This document shows positions 22,968-33,057 of a stretch of 64,000 nucleotides of DNA, one piece after another. Within the stretch, counting starts at the first letter, position 1. Each line of letters starts with the position of its first letter. Below the pieces are notes generated by a model, which made no database searches, was not told the origin of the DNA, and saw nothing but the letters and a program-made list of their open reading frames with translations. A program made the translations under genes and the position numbers. This stretch comes from Gari tellinella. Taxonomy: Eukaryota; Mollusca; Bivalvia; Cardiida; Psammobiidae. The DNA lies in assembly GCA_922989275.2 (NCBI GenBank), contig OV277862.1:67407832-67471831 (forward strand). The letters are read 5' to 3'.

Positions 22968-23000
22968 AAGATCCTGTACCAAAATGGAGAGAGAATCCAC
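22968..23000 (-). CDS. Exon 7: 11-codon linker exon
   Basis: A 33 bp exon between CTGTTTTTCAG and GATCTT|GTAAGTGAAG, phase 1 at both ends, encoding G-F-S-L-H-F-G-T-G-S. The F-x-L-x-F-G-T-G-S pattern repeats that of exon 2 (35905-35976), and H-F-G also opens exon 6, which argues it is real. The final T joins the next exon's CT to give Ser. Confidence 0.65.
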
Positions 23001-23174
23001 CTGAAAAACAGTGTCGGTTCAAAAGCAAAATTCAACCGACATATTGGTTTCGCAATTCGATGTAACACATAGGAACCAACTGTCAAATATAACCACAGTG
23101 ATAACTAACACACAATCATCATACATTGTGAAATAATTTTATAAAACATGTATATAATGTACATAAAAACTTAC

Positions 23175-23426
23175 CATCTCCGCCGCCGGTTCCTGTTCCG
23201 GTCATTCCACCTGTACCAGTCCCGGTCATTCCCCCGGTTCCTGTTCCTGTAAATCCACCAGTTCCTGTTCCGGTTCCGGTCATTCCCCCGGTTCCTGTTC
23301 CTGTAAATCCACCAGTTCCTGTTCCGGTTCCGGTCATTCCACCGGTTCCCGTTCCTGTAAATCCACCAGTTCCAGTTCCGGTCATTCCACCAGTTCCTGT
23401 TCCGGTCATAGAAGAGCCGAAATGAC
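23175..23426 (-). CDS. Exon 6: Thr-Gly minisatellite exon
   Basis: Encodes 84 codons: H-F-G-S-S, then nine units of [M/F]-T-G-T-G-T-G-G (two lengthened by one Thr-Gly), ending G-D. Units alternate Met and Phe, with a two-unit higher-order repeat. The acceptor follows TTGAACAG and the donor is GATG|GTAAGT, phase 1 both ends. Its first two bases (GT) complete the T left by exon 5 to make the fifth Cys of ShKT1. Function is a long flexible spacer, possibly O-glycosylated on Thr. The DNA is a 24/30 bp coding minisatellite, so copy number may vary. Confidence 0.85.
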
Positions 23427-24474
23427 CTGTTCAATTCAAGCATTCTTTTGTGATAAATATACTGTAAAAATTCTCTTTTATGAGCAATAAAATCAGGCAA
23501 ATTGATTGTTTGAGTATGTGACTTTATAAAACAGTGTTTAAGTAAAATATAAATCCACTAAATAAGCTTTCTGTTTACTTCCACCATGTTTTAAGCAGCT
23601 AGGGTCCACAGTATTGGAAAATAACAATTGTACTCAGGTCTATGTCGTATGATCAAAAGGTGCATCATACATGTCATTATTCTTTTTTAAACGGTTTCGA
23701 TAGCTTGGTATAATATTACACATAAATGACATTGAAACCAAGCATGTTTCTAGAGTTTGAAATTACTGATGTAATGCATCGAATGGACAAATATAGTTTT
23801 ATGCTTCAATGTGTTGTCTAATGCCATGTGAAAGTTTCAAAACATTGTAAATACATTTAGTGTAGTTTGTCGATGAATACGACATTCATATATACAGTAT
23901 GCAGTTGTAGTATTAACAACTTACTTATTGCGAAATGTAAAATATGTATGTTTGTTGCAAAACTATATCTTATTTTATATGAAATGAAGTTGAAAAACCA
24001 CTTATTCATAACAAGTTGATTATGTTTATCCTGTTTTCATTAATACATCAAGTCATATTATCACTGTTATTATACCTTTTTATTTATGCCGTAACCTTTA
24101 AAAAATCTGCGTACCCCTTTCACTGCCAAATGTATTGACGTTTACCCTTTCATCGCTATACTATCGACTGCTTTTAAATAGATGTCTACATTATTGATCC
24201 AACGTTAGATGTATAGCAGTATATTGAAACCAGTGTAAAACAGAAAAACAACATAATGACGAGTGGCAAACAGCATGAATCCGCATCAGACGCCTCAATA
24301 TAACATCTCCCTCTGAACAAAACACACAAGCTTTGTCTCCCAATGGGTGTTGTTGTAAAGAGGGAGCACACACTGTAACGCGTACTTGCGTCACAATGTT
24401 TCAATTGGTTAACACCATCGAGGCGCCATCTATCGAGAGGCCGTATTAGCGGGTTTTGAACTGAGACTACTTAC

Positions 24475-24591
24475 AGTATGCACAACAGTTCTCGTGGGCC
24501 CATTTCGTGTAGTCAGCATTCGAGCAGACATCTCGTCCATAGGATGCACATTTCACTTTATCGGTACAAGCTCCTCCTCCTGTCTGCATTC
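24475..24591 (-). CDS. Exon 5: ShKT domain 1 (atypical)
   Basis: Encodes 39 codons: a short M-Q-T-G-G-G-A lead, then an ShKT domain with CTDKVKC and TKWAHENCC. The acceptor follows GTTAAATAG and the donor is TACT|GTAAGT, phase 1. The last base T plus GT of exon 6 forms the fifth framework Cys. The usual sixth Cys position is then Gly, and there is an extra Cys next to the fourth, so the disulfide pattern must differ from the other three copies. Splicing this exon to any exon starting with GA would create a TGA stop. Confidence 0.85.
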
Positions 24592-25275
24592 CTATTTAAC
24601 AGAAACAAATGTGTTTCTTCTTTTCTTTCTTCTTTTTCTACCTTTCTTGATGATTTACTCATTGATGTAGGTGTTGGTGTTGCCTTGGTAGTGCAATGAA
24701 CTCTCATTACGTGTTTGTTGTGGTTATGGATTATGTGAAAAAGAAGCTATTCAAAGACATTGTGGTATTATTTTACATACAGCAGCTCATTTCATATGAA
24801 CTAGTAAACAGTGTAAATTGCGGCGTATCCTTAGGGTCTGTACTGTTTGTTAATAGTCTACTTTTGTAAACGACATGAATTAATGGTTTAAATATATTCA
24901 TCTCACATTCACAAACATACAACATGATTTAGGATTGAAACGAAAACAAATAAACCTTGTTGGGTTTCTTTATGATTAACGCAATGACCCTAACAACCAA
25001 AAACTTGAAATGGACAATTCTAATCCCAACTTAATTAAGTCGATTCTTTATTATTCGTTGTTGCTTAACAATATACATGTACTGCAAAACGTATGTGCCT
25101 TCTTATATGGGCATACATATATATTTAAGCCTCTTTAATACTGATATGTGTCTCCACTGGTTGCATAAGACATGTGTATAATTTACATGTACATGTACAT
25201 TGCTTGCATGCTTACTTAGGATTCAACGGGTTAGAACAGAAACGGTCAAAATTCCCAAGCAATCGTGTTTCTTAC

Positions 25276-25424
25276 CACCGCCACTTGTCATCGTTCCTGT
25301 TCCGGTCATGGATCCGGCGTTACCTCCACCGGTTGCGGAAAAGTGGCACTTGGGTTTTGAACAGCACTCTCCTGATGCCTTGACTAAGGGGCACTCGGCA
25401 GGTATGTTTGAGTATGTGGGACAC
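25276..25424 (-). CDS. Exon 4: C-terminal half of VWC domain plus Gly/Thr linker
   Basis: Encodes 49 codons. CPTYSNIPAECP, then GECCSKPKCHF, match the C-terminal subdomain of von Willebrand factor type C domains (C-P...C...G-E-C-C...C). A G-S-M-T-G-T-G-T-M-T-S-G-G-G linker follows. The acceptor after TTATAACAG is phase 2, matching the phase 2 donor of exon 3; the donor GGTG|GTAAGA is phase 1. VWC domains bind growth factors or mediate matrix assembly; the ligand here is unknown. Confidence 0.85.
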
Positions 25425-25493
25425 CTGTTATAACGACAACGACCATACTTGTAAGTGTAAGATCAATAGACAAATACAGAACTCCAGATAAGG

Positions 25494-25665
25494 GGCGTAT
25501 TCCAAAAATTAAAATCTTTATTTCTGCATTAAACCCTATGGCGTCACAACTCATTAGAATCGACTCAAAGAGACGATTTTAATGAGTAGTAACACCATAG
25601 GATTTGGTGCTGAAATGAGAGAAAATGTTGGATTTGCTGGGTTTCCTCCCTCTTATCATGAGTTC
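25494..25665. repeat. Family L hairpin repeat (copy 1)
   Basis: Contains TACTCATT-type arms around ATTAGAATCGACTCAAAG/AGACGATTTTAATGAGT, flanked by AAAATCTTTATTTCTGCATT and CCATAGGATTTGGTGCTG. The second copy at 37567-37735 matches throughout. Confidence 0.7.
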
Positions 25666-26124
25666 TTGAGCATGCTAACTATTTTCATCTGCAAGTCTAT
25701 GGTCTGCAGCAGTTTTCTTCGTTGATAAATGCTTTACAATATGGAAGCGTCTTTTGGCCTACTTTAAACACCAGTAATTAACAGTTTAGTGGTCGTAAAA
25801 CAGCAAAATTACTGTAGTTATTTTCAAACAGTTTTGATATTGATCAGGAACCAAACTATTTGACACTCATTTCAAAGTTGCTTAAGTCAAAATACCTTAA
25901 TTTTGTTTAACTCTTTCTCTGCCAATGGCGCCATAAGGTTCTAAATCTGACTTGCCAAACTATTGCAAACGACACTATGAATGCAGACGATAATTTGGCG
26001 GTGAGATTGTTAAAGCAGACGATAAAACTTGGCAGTGAAAGAGTTAAGGCAGATAATACCATGGCAGTGACAGGGTTGATACTTATACTAGGATGACATT
26101 CAACCAAAACTCATCTTTCTTTGG

Positions 26125-26345
26125 TTCCATTTTTTATGGTTTCAATCTTTGAAACCATATATAGGCAGGATCGAGTTTCCAACTTTCCAAAACTTTGATT
26201 CAGTCCTCAGTCCTCATCCGCTCAAGAAAACAACACTCAATATCGGATATTATAAAAAGTGAAAGAACAATATATCGGTTAATTTTGAGAAATATATTAG
26301 ACAATGAAAACGATTTTAAAATGTTTAACTTCTAGTGGATAAACA
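26125..26345. repeat. Repeat N, uninterrupted copy
   Basis: Shares TATGGTTTCAA, CTTTGAAAC, CGCTCAAGAAAACAACACTC and CGGTTAATTTTGA with 28285-28745. In this copy no family A MITE lies between the two halves, so it serves as an empty-site comparison. Confidence 0.6.
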
Positions 26346-26751
26346 CAACGTTCTGAAGTAACAATGATATTCATAAAATAAGTAGAATCTACTATCACTT
26401 TCTTTTGTGTAAGAATATTTTCGGGAGCAGGAAAGTGTCATGCTGTTTTGAAATGCGGCGGCACCGAGGGTTGTCGATTCCGCGGGGGTTTCCTTTATTC
26501 GTCTACATTGTCAGCAATACTGTTCTGATAACCGAATATGTTTGAGTACAAACACATTTTAATATTAGATATGTATTAATGTTGCCTGAATCTTAATAGA
26601 ATTGTTCACACCTTTCCGAAACATAGCCCGGGTCGCAGATGGAAAGTTGGTCAGTTAATTATATTAAGCCTCACATAACCGTGCACATTAGCTTCGATAG
26701 AAAAGTGTGTTAACACGTCTATGTATTTTATTGTCAATCTGAGTAATTAAT

Positions 26752-27033
26752 TTACCTTGGCCTAGTGGTTAGGGCGTCCGCCTCGGAAGCGGGAGGTCGA
26801 AGGTTCGAATCCCGGAGCCGGATACGGGGTTTGGACTGATATGGCCGGTTGGTGAGCCGCCAGCTAGTTAAATGAATGGTTACCGTAGGCCCGTCTCTGA
26901 CAGGCGCCCAGCAATAAGAGAAGGGATTCGGGAGGTACTGTGCGCGCAAAAAGGATAAGTGTCTCATAAGCCAAACTGGCTGGCCCTTTCAATAGGGGTG
27001 ACACTATAATAAACAAAGCCTTTACCTTTAACT
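26752..27033 (+). mobile_element. tRNA-derived SINE
   Basis: The head GGCCTAGTGGTTAGGGCGTC (A box), then AAGGTTCGAATCCCGG (B box), is tRNA-like. The body continues to CAATAGGGGTGACACTATAA and a CTTTACCTTT tail. The head resembles a tRNA, but there is no matching acceptor stem and the element continues for 200 bp, so I call it a SINE rather than a tRNA gene. Confidence 0.75.
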
Positions 27034-27089
27034 TTTTTACATGTATCAGTATTTTGTCTGTGTTGTACGCTTAGGTATAAAAAAAATTA

Positions 27090-27871
27090 GTCAAACAACT
27101 AGGTTAGACGTGTCACGGGGTCGCCGAGTCCATTTATAAGGGAGATCAGCATTTCGGATATCCTCGTGGCATTTTTAAAAGAAAGGGTTTAGTTATTTGT
27201 ACAAACAATAAACGAATTAGTTATCGGAAACATAGCGTAGTGGATAAGACGTAGGGCTAAAAGGAAGCATGATCGGGAAACATTTTATCAAGCGCGGGTT
27301 CGAGTCTTGCATCAACCTAAAATATTTATTTTTTTTGCTAAAACAATATTAAGGATTCTATAATTACATTGCATTAAAGTAATGCGGAAAGCCCCAAGAA
27401 GAAAACAACTAAAACTTGTATTGATATTTGTATTTTATCATCCCTTTGTTTTTGAAAATATGGCTAATATAAATCTGGTATAATAATAATAATAATAGTA
27501 ATATAGGACTCGAACTCAAAGTTGAAACTAATGCACCCCTTCCCCAACATTGAAGAACATGTGCATAAATAGTCAGTATAATACAGTATGAAATAAGATA
27601 ATGCTTTACTGTTCATTCTAGATTTAAAAATAAAGGTTTGAGTTTGATGCGGGATTCGAACCCACGCTGAACAAAAATACTATTATCACAATGCAGTCTG
27701 CGTACCTACACTTTACCTACTGCGCTAAACTGCTGACAGCAATTCTGCCTTCATTTTTATTTAATATACTAAACTCAACTGTTTAAAAATGGTCCGAGAA
27801 CATGCGGAATGCTGTTATCCCTAAAACATGGACTCGGCTGACCTTTGACACGTCAGACCTAGTTGTTTGAC
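27090..27871. mobile_element. Foldback element with tRNA-like sequences in both arms (TA-flanked)
   Basis: TA|GTCAAACAACTAGGT ... ACCTAGTTGTTTGAC|TA. The arms match in inverted orientation for at least 80 bp (GTGTCA, CCGAGTCCAT, CAGCATT blocks). Each arm then carries a tRNA-like segment: left TAGCGTAGTGGATAAGAC with GCGGGTTCGAGTC, right (minus strand) TAGCGCAGTAGGTAAAG with GTGGGTTCGAATCC. No ORF. Confidence 0.75.
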
Positions 27872-28284
27872 TATATATATTTTTCTTTGTAGATTTCATA
27901 TAGAAATAGCAGACATATTTTTTAGCAAAACAGCATAGCGTGAAAGTATGTCACCAAGTTTAAAAACGACTCAATGTAAAGAGTATCTATACGGTTACAG
28001 TGCAACGCAATAGACAATAATTATCGAACACGATTGTTTTTATTCTGCTGTTGAGTTGGTCAAGTTCCAAAAGTGTTAATTTCTGGATCGGTGTGTAATA
28101 ATCTAAATTTGGGCTACAATATTGTGAACATTACGAAACACCTTAATCCAGGTTTTATACAACTGTTCTCCGTAATAAAACCCGAAGCACATTGGGAATG
28201 TTGCGAATATTGCGAAACGCTCAAATCCACACTTATCAAGGGTTTATTCAGCTGTTATTCATCATAAAATCTGCTGAAACCCCC

Positions 28285-28415
28285 TAGAAAGTCATATTTA
28301 TGGTTTCAAATCTTTGAAACAATTTATACTCAGCATCGATTTCAAAAACTTTCACTCAGTCTTCATACGCTCAAAAAAGCAGCACTCAATAAAATCATAG
28401 GATATCATCAGTTCC
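28285..28415. repeat. Repeat N, left part of interrupted copy
   Basis: Homologous to 26125-26260 (TATGGTTTCAAATCTTTGAA, CAGCACTCAATA). Its continuation is found at 28668-28745, on the other side of the family A MITE. Confidence 0.6.
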
Positions 28416-28667
28416 TTTACCCATTACCCCATAGCCTGTTTATAGTTTTGAAAATAGGTGACTACTTAAAGCAGGTTGAAAGTAAAGCAGAATGCGCCAT
28501 ATGGCGCATTCTGCTTTACTTTCAGCCTGCTTTAAGCTTTTACCAGCTAGAATATGGAAAGTATTAAATATGACACATATTTATTACGGTTTATATTGGA
28601 ACTATTTTCTTCAGCGGATGAATAAAATGCATGTGCTAAAAGTCGCCTCTATAAGGGAAAGGGTTAA
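28416..28667. mobile_element. Family A MITE with empty-site support
   Basis: TTTA|CCCATTACCCCATAGCC to GGAAAGGG|TTAA, perfect core GCAGAATGCGCCATATGGCG. Comparing repeat N at 26.1 kb with and without this element shows that the MITE was inserted as a unit. Confidence 0.85.
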
Positions 28668-28769
28668 AAACGTAAAATCGATTAATTTTGAAGACTGTAT
28701 TATACGAATCAGTGAAAAGATTGATAATAATAAGCTTCTAGTGTAGGTGAAGGTGATAGGTTTATCAAG

Positions 28770-29042
28770 TCTGAAATTTATATGTCATATTCTGCCGACT
28801 TTTACAATTACCCCCCTGTTCATCGAGTCACAAGTCGGTCATTTACATTCGGCGCTACTAGCAGCCATGACACATTGACTTATTTCCCTCTCATGTACCC
28901 ATTTAAATCCCCTGTGTGAAGTGGAGCAATGTAGGGTTAATTATTTGCTCAGAAAAAGTTCAGTGATCCTGACAGGGCTCGAACCAGGAACCTCTCGCTT
29001 CCTAGTCGAGCGTCCTACCATTGGACCACCGACACCTAGTGT
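28770..29042 (-). mobile_element. tRNA-derived SINE
   Basis: Minus-strand head GTGGTCCAATGGTAGGACGC (A box) and GGTTCGAGCCC (B box), then a body with TTGCTCCACTTCACACAGGG and AAATGGGTACAT shared with the SINE at 19960-20279. Confidence 0.75.
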
Positions 29043-29339
29043 ATAAACATTACACTCTGAAGGAAGTATGGTGATCATAAAATTAGTACGAATAATTTGG
29101 GAACAGGAAAATGGCATGCTGCTTTGAAAATATGCGGTTTCCACGGCTGTTTAAAAAGGCTTTCTTGTTATTGTTAAATGACATTTAAAGCTGTATACAT
29201 GTACAGATAATCTCCAAATACGATTATAATCATATTCGAGTGTATCATGAAATCAATTACAAAATAGGATTTAGGCCAATAAATAAATACGAAAGACTCA
29301 AGCAGGAAACGTAACACAAACAATACACCCACCTCTAAA

Positions 29340-29395
29340 GCAGAACACACACACACAGTCATACCACAACAAACACACACACACACACACACGCA
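29340..29395. repeat. (CA)n microsatellite
   Basis: Two CA runs (about 29345-29357 and 29371-29392) separated by GTCATACCACAA. Confidence 0.9.
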
Positions 29396-29803
29396 ATACC
29401 ATTCCTTCATCTACACACTAAATAGAAAACAACACGCAAGACAAACATAAAACAAAGTGAACATAGGAGCCCGCCTTGGTACGGTCAGTAGCAATCAATA
29501 ATCAACTATAAATTAATCAATTATTAACAACCACTGGGGGGTTAAACCTGGGTTTAGGGGCGCCCAACCTCACACTTATCTCCTAACCGGTTTTGAGACT
29601 CGTTCCAGTATTGTTCAATGTTACAAGTTCTCTGTATATATAATTTATACAGAGAACTTATTTTAAACAGTTTCAAATCCTACAAGATCTATCAAATACG
29701 TTAAAAAACAAATTTTGTTCAAAGAATTTTCACCGATAGTAAACTGCTCGAGTCCAGGTTTGTTTTCACGTCATACCTCTGTATTTCAGTATGAAATCAT
29801 GAT

Positions 29804-30049
29804 CTGGGGCCCGTTTTACTAAACTACTTACGCAAAAATTTGCGTAAGTCAAAATCGTTTTACTCTTATGTTTCGATCATAAACGTTTGCAAACAGCAAA
29901 TAGCCAGATCAGAGGACGCGCTAAAAGCGCGTCCTCTGATCTGGCTATTTGCTGTTTGTAGCAAGTGATTATAAAAAATAGAAACTAAAATTTAAAATTT
30001 TGACTTACGCAAAATGTTTGCGTAAGTAGTTTAGTAAAACGGGCCCCAG
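29804..30049. mobile_element. Family H-like MITE carrying a D/E-type hairpin core
   Basis: Ends CTGGGGCCCGTTTTACTAAA / TTTAGTAAAACGGGCCCCAG, then CGCAAAAATTTGCGTAAG. In the middle (29889-29958) is a perfect palindrome GCAAACAGCAAATAGCCAG + ATCAGAGGACGCG and complement, a variant of the CAAACAG core of families D and E. 246 bp, no ORF. Confidence 0.8.
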
Positions 30050-30101
30050 GTCTCTCACACACTTTGATTAAATTCATCATGATCTAAGCTGATATGTATG
30101 T

Positions 30102-31441
30102 TTAACCTATTTCTCCATACATTTATTCATCCACTCCAATAGTTCCACTTTATACAGTTATGAATATGCACCATAATTTTTTTTCTATATTGTAGCAGAT
30201 TGTAGCTTTAATAATTATGAAAGAAAAAAGAATATGCTTAACGAGCCTGGATTAAGCTCAGCGCAATTCCAGTTTGGACTGTGAATTGTGATGTGACCCC
30301 ATGTGCCAATTATGCAAGTATATTTTTCCAAATAAACTGTTTTTTACATCATCCTGCTGTGTTTTGTTGGAGTACGCTCGTGAAAGAGAAAAATAGATCT
30401 CTAAGGGTGTATCAAACCCATAAGCGATTTTTTCAAAGTACTAAGCTTTTTTCTATCATTGATGTTTTGGAAGAGCTGTTTATGATGAATGAAAAAATGA
30501 AAAAAAAAATATGGTGGTGTCCTTTTTTTGAGCTACAGCGATTTGAAAAAGGTATGTCAAATTTGGACCTTTTCTCTAAAATTTTACCCATTCAGAGTAC
30601 AAGCTTAAGTAAAATATATTTCACAACAAAACAAACATGGTAATTTGGGTTTTCTTTATTTATTTCATGTTTATGGTGATATTTTCACATATATAAACCA
30701 AATTTAGACAAAGCAGGCACTAGGTTTGAACAATATGGATCCTTGAATATCAAAAATATGCTTTTAATAGGGCATGATTATATTAGATTTTTAATTTTAT
30801 GAAAAAAAAAGTAAAAAAGTTTGAAAATGAATTAGTTCTAGTATTAAACTTTTTCTTATATTCTACCAGATGAAAGCCCATGCTAAGGCAGTTCAAAATA
30901 TGAAAAGAAATTGAAAGGTCAGTGTTGACAATTTTGAGTTATTAAAATAAAAAGAGTTCTATTCTAAAAAAAATTCTATCTCCCTTTACAAAATTTACAA
31001 AAAAGTACCATATCGACGATATTTAGAGCTTTATATTTTTCACATTTGGTGTCTGTTTTCTCTTAAATTAGTTTTTGTATGAAGAAATACTACCATAGAC
31101 AGGAAATAAATAACACCCAACCAAATTTGTTTTCATTTGAAATGGATTTTAATGAAGCGGGCAGTTTGAAAAGGACAAAATAAGAAAGAGTGGGTGTGGT
31201 AAATTTTACATGGCCGTAGAGCCAAAAGTTGTTCACCAAAATGTACACTTTTTCTATTTTTTCATTCATCTTAAATAGCTCTTCAATACAAAACCATCAT
31301 AGAGTGTTTTCATATACTTTGAAAACTTCCTAAATTCATGATATTCATACACCCTTAAGGTGCATTCTGCTTTACTTTCAATCTGATTTAAGTGGTTTCC
31401 CGACTTCAAAACTAGACGCAGACTACAGAGTAAAGGGTTAG
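30102..31441. mobile_element. Family A MITE split by insertions
   Basis: The left arm (TTAACCTATTTCTCCATAC to about 30230) and right arm (AAGGTGCATTCTGCTTTACT to AAAGGGTTA) are separated by about 1.1 kb that includes the 30404-31355 element. Confidence 0.65.
30404..31355. mobile_element. 952 bp element with long terminal inverted repeats, TA-flanked
   Basis: TA|AGGGTGTATCAAACCC ... GAATATCATACACCCT-type ends |TA. Imperfect inverted repeats extend about 150 bp; both ends have TTTTCAAAGTA, GAAGAGCT and ATGAATGAAAAAAT in mirrored order. There is no intact transposase; the ORF at 30281-30643 crosses the end and looks accidental. The TA duplication suggests Tc1/mariner-type mobilisation (inference). 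Confidence 0.7.
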
Positions 31442-31504
31442 CATAATCAGTAACGCTTCTGTGGAGTAAAGCGTTGAATTCTAGATGGGTGAGAAGAATG
31501 CCAA

Positions 31505-31800
31505 TATAGTGAAATCTTTCAATTACAACCCTAAAAAAGAAGGCTAATTAGTTGTATAAAAGACAGGAGACAGCTTAAAGCAAGGTTTACTGTCACCCTG
31601 TTTTAAGCAGGTATCTGTCTTAAACCACAGGGACCGACACGATTGATTTTAAGAGAAAAAATTGTCAGAAGGTATATATAGAGTCTCTATATAAACCTTC
31701 TGATATTTTTCTCTCTCAAAAATCAATCGTGTCGAGTCCCTGTGTCTTAAAAACCTAATAATTATCGTAATTTAATGGTCGTAATAGAGAGGTAATACTG
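31505..31800. mobile_element. Family F MITE containing a second MITE
   Basis: The right end TGGTCGTAATAGAGAGGTAATACTG|TA is clear; the left end is diverged. The central arms GCTTAAAGCAAGGTTTACTG/CAGGT are shortened. A 119 bp hairpin (31626-31744) interrupts it. Located only 32 bp from exon 3. Confidence 0.65.
31626..31744. mobile_element. 119 bp hairpin MITE nested in family F
   Basis: CACAGGGACCGACACGATTG / CAATCGTGTCGAGTCCCTGTG ends, flanked by TCTTAAAC (31618-31625) and TCTTAAAA (31745-31752), an 8 bp duplication with one mismatch. Removing it restores the family F order. The 8 bp duplication suggests a hAT-type origin (inference). Confidence 0.75.
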
Positions 31801-31831
31801 TATGTTCGTATGATAACAGAGAAATACTTAC

Positions 31832-31943
31832 ACGTCGGTACACTTGTATCGTCCAGATGTGGCGTCCTCACAGACACAGTTAAACTGGCAGCCATCCTTC
31901 CAGGTCTGGCCCTGTTGGTAGATCTGTCCCTTGTAGGCACATC
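31832..31943 (-). CDS. Exon 3: N-terminal half of VWC domain
   Basis: Encodes CAYKGQIYQQGQTWKDGC and then FNCVCEDATSG, the classic start of a von Willebrand factor type C domain (C-x-Y-x-G-x-x-Y-x-x-G-x-x-W...C...C-x-C). The acceptor follows TTATTTAG (phase 1) and the donor is GACGT|GTAAGT (phase 2). Joined to exon 4 the split codon is Val, followed directly by CPTYSN. Together the two exons form one complete VWC domain with the expected cysteines. Confidence 0.9.
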
Positions 31944-32362
31944 CTAAATAATAAAACACATACCTTATTAACACATTCACCCTTGAAACATTCAATGAAT
32001 ATTTTCAATCGCAAATTAGGTCTAGTCGACTTTGGATTATTTAGGTTTTATTTTAGAACGTATATTGCAAAATGACAATCAGTCATCCAGGAGCCCTCTG
32101 TACAGGGTTCACACTGTTTGCACAGCACAATAATTATTGTACTTTTCCCAGGTACAATTCTTGTTAATGCCAAGTACGTATACTCGTTCCAACTGCAAAA
32201 TACAGCATAATCCATTGGCCCCTGACACTTCCAATAAACAAGTCCATTATCCCATTAGGTCTAGTCAATTATTGACTATATTTATGTGTAGTTTTACAAT
32301 ATAAATGTATTGTAAATGAAAAACAGTACATGTCATTATCTGATCTGGCCCTCTATTGTTTA

Positions 32363-32517
32363 CAGTGAAGCTCACTTATAAGTCCTCGGACCGTCTTAAT
32401 TCTTTCATTATTTCCAAATTCCGTTTTATAAGGCCCATTTTTCTATACGTTAGGGTAAAGATGGGGAATATTTTTGTGTTTCGTTCTATCAAATTTTGTT
32501 ATAAGTGAGCTTCACTG
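32363..32517. mobile_element. 155 bp TA-flanked MITE, CAGTGAAGCTCAC ends
   Basis: TA|CAGTGAAGCTCACTTATAAG ... TTATAAGTGAGCTTCACTG|TA. Clean terminal inverted repeat of about 20 bp; no ORF. Mariner/pogo-like by ends and TA duplication. Confidence 0.8.
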
Positions 32518-33057
32518 TACAAGTTCATAGATTAGTGTAATATTCACATGTTCTCACTGGATATGGCATTGTACATGTATATACTCTTATGATTCAATGG
32601 ATCAAACACGTGCAAAGTAAAGATAACAATACGGTCATGTAAGAACTCAATCTTGTATTTAGCGGGTCAATCTGTAAAAACTCCTTTACAATGTAGACAA
32701 TGACAGCTTTTGAAAGCGTTGACAATCTATTTCAACCTTGGTGCGATCAGTTTAGAACATGGTTACCAGGTGTCTCGTCTGGCTCCAAACAATATTCAAT
32801 TGAGAAATTCTTTATTTTAACACACACACGTATTCTGGAGGGAAATTAATATCTCGTGATGGTGGGAATTTAATGTACATGTATGCGACTAGTTTAAACA
32901 TATTTTATTTCGAATATTTACAGAAATGGGGTCGGGCTACAAGTGCTCACCACTTAGTTACAGCCCTCCCCCTAATGTTTGATAACACAAAGAATGGACA
33001 ATAATGACATCGTTAACATAAATATATAAACAAAACAAAATTTGTATGCGACTGCTC

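Noticed and set aside
22968..22973. A 6 bp micro-exon using the inner GGTACAG acceptor
   Set aside because: The longer 33 bp version has a better acceptor and encodes a motif shared with exon 2.
26756..26830. Possible functional tRNA gene
   Set aside because: A and B boxes are present, but the acceptor stem does not pair convincingly and the sequence continues as a SINE body with a repeat tail.
28965..29040. Possible functional tRNA on the minus strand
   Set aside because: The downstream body is shared with another copy at 19.96-20.28 kb, which marks it as a SINE head.
30281..30643. 120-codon plus-strand ORF
   Set aside because: It crosses the terminus of the 30404-31355 transposable element, so it cannot be a conserved gene.
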